From the NCBI RefSeq assembly GCF_963678635.1, contig NC_087062.1, positions 744,001 to 808,000 of the forward strand: a stretch of DNA of 64,000 nucleotides, given 5' to 3'. Of the stretch, positions 62,955 to 64,000 are shown piece after piece. Positions within the stretch are counted from its first letter, which is position 1, and each line of letters begins with the position of its first letter. A model generated the notes under the pieces. That model was not told the DNA's origin and did not search any database. It saw only the letters and a list, made by a program, of their open reading frames with translations. This stretch comes from Symsagittifera roscoffensis. Its lineage: Eukaryota > Xenacoelomorpha > Acoela > Convolutidae. Position numbers and translations under genes: made by a program.

Positions 62955-64000
62955 ATGTCAGCGTGGAACAGATTTCGCATTTGCCAAATGCAGCTCAATG
63001 GATCTCTCGACTTCTTGCAGAAAAAACTCTGCTCAATAAAATGAACTCGTTCTTTGAGTTCGTTAGTGGCAGCTGCAGAATCCAGACTGCAGGAACTGAA
63101 TCAATTGTCAGCGGAAATCATGGATACCGGATCGCCCGAACAAACTAGGTTTGTCACGGCAACAGCTACAGACATTGCAGTACGCCTCTTACAACTACAG
63201 AGTGACATCAACGATAACGATTCACTAACTCATTACAACGCGCAACTTATCCACGACTTCGAGAGAAGAAACACGAAATCAGACAACGCGCACGCCGACG
63301 TGGCCCCATCATCAATTACAGACAATCATCGAGCAGAAACAAGCTATTCACTTCCAGACGATCGGCGAGCAGAAACAAGCCACTACTTACAACTTTACGA
63401 CCCAAACTGCGGATACAACAACTTACATAATCGTCCAAGACATTCTCAACCTTATATGAGCTCGGCAATAACCCACAACTATTCTGAAGGCAACGAACAT
63501 CCGACAAACAGACAAGATGTTGTCACAGAGACAAGAATTTTTGACAGCAGCCCTCATCCCCCGTCGTTTGCAAACAACAACGCTTTTTCTCAATGCCAGC
63601 AATACAAACCAATGAATGTCAATAACTTCGGAGATGCAGGTGCTCAGCTGAGTACGGATACAACAATCGAGATCGACGACGATGTAAGTTCGGAAACTGT
63701 AGTCTACAACCAACAGCAGCCCAATACAGCAAACAGCACAGTCCAAACAGCAGGGTTGCAAAGCCCATCGTTTGCTTTTACAATTGCGCAACCTCATCAC
63801 CTAATGCAACCGGGACTACACGAGCAGCCTAGCGACAATATGGATCTCAGAACCCATCTCACAACAAAAACCTACAGTTTTCCACAAGAACAGATTTTCC
63901 AATCTCATCAGCAGATACGTTCAACTGAACAATCTTCACACCATAAGTTACCGAGCCAGAAACAGCAAACTGGAGAACAAACAAACTCTTACACATCAAG
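62955..64000 (+). pseudogene. Q/N/H/T-rich protein start, one in-frame TGA, open to the window edge (gag-like?)
   Basis: ATG 62955 opens MSAWNRFRICQMQLNGSLDF... to TGA 63042-63044. The same frame then stays open for the remaining 956 bases to the window end. After the stop it encodes an amphipathic helical segment (SSLVAAAESRLQELNQLSAE, ATATDIAVRLLQLQSDIND), then a long low-complexity region rich in Gln, Asn, His, Thr and Ser. A helical start followed by disordered sequence suits the N-terminus of a retrotransposon Gag (for example BEL/Pao), but also many host proteins. A later ATG at 63120 could start the protein downstream of the stop. Coding is supported by length of open frame and by composition unlike nearby AT-rich DNA. 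Confidence 0.5.
63043..63061 (+). promoter_or_regulatory. Small hairpin overlapping the in-frame TGA
   Basis: GAACTC (63043-63048) pairs with GAGTTC (63056-63061) around a 7-base loop, beginning inside the TGA at 63042-63044. Structures just after a stop can promote readthrough, but a 6-bp stem may be chance. Confidence 0.3.

Noticed and set aside
63042-63044. TGA as a selenocysteine codon
   Set aside because: No SECIS-type element could be recognised and the context is not a redox motif.
63120-63140. MDTGS read as an aspartic protease active site
   Set aside because: The surrounding sequence lacks the hydrophobic strand before DTG and any later protease motif; the match is chance.

Overview
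The window comes from the nuclear genome of a multicellular animal, most likely an invertebrate. The evidence is a spliced host gene (a GLE1 mRNA-export factor with short introns and T-rich acceptors), a Polinton/Maverick whose capsid protein is of the type common in invertebrates, a hAT relic, a Ty3/gypsy LTR retrotransposon and a large satellite. I cannot name the phylum from sequence alone. Unique DNA is AT-rich; the satellite and the LTR element are clearly richer in GC.

Layout. (1) 1-5900: the right part of a decaying Polinton. In order it carries an exonuclease-like protein, a broken small membrane protein, a packaging ATPase, two small conserved proteins, an integrase, a minor capsid protein, a basic core-like protein, a major capsid protein and a tiny membrane peptide. 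Its DNA polymerase B, if present, lies left of the window. Several genes carry one-base frameshifts. (2) 5900-28816: non-coding DNA dominated by a satellite of about 436 bp, present as a short array (7559-9255) and a long one (11515-28816). Each array is preceded by the same 870-bp flank, and both arrays share a junction. Many neighbouring monomers form 872-879-bp dimers. Every monomer carries a C-tract and a G-tract of variable length. (3) A 200-N gap. (4) 29017-51349: a very large (over 22 kb) Ty3/gypsy-type element. It has a long leader with a 13-14-bp minisatellite, a fused Gag-Pol with one in-frame stop in the integrase zinc-binding region, and a macrodomain-like tail split by a frameshift. 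In the place normally taken by env it has an intact open frame of 2,959 codons. That frame encodes a coiled coil, an SGNH/GDSL hydrolase domain with all catalytic motifs, and a second degenerate SGNH-like domain. (5) 51352-51765: an inverted, diverged copy of part of the 3' LTR region. (6) 52161-60951: the host gle1 gene. Its 6.2-kb first intron holds an old diverged repeat, a 1.5-kb hAT relic with an 8-bp target duplication, and a fragment of a second Polinton. (7) 60952-64000: AT-rich DNA, then a Q/N/H/T-rich open frame that runs off the right edge.

The most interesting object is the LTR element. Its giant third frame and macrodomain-like Pol tail go well beyond the usual gag-pol-env plan. 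The third frame has its own likely splice acceptor, and the hexamer CTTGAG is about ten times over-represented across the whole element. The giant frame is intact, and the LTR copies are nearly identical where both can be compared, so the insertion looks recent.
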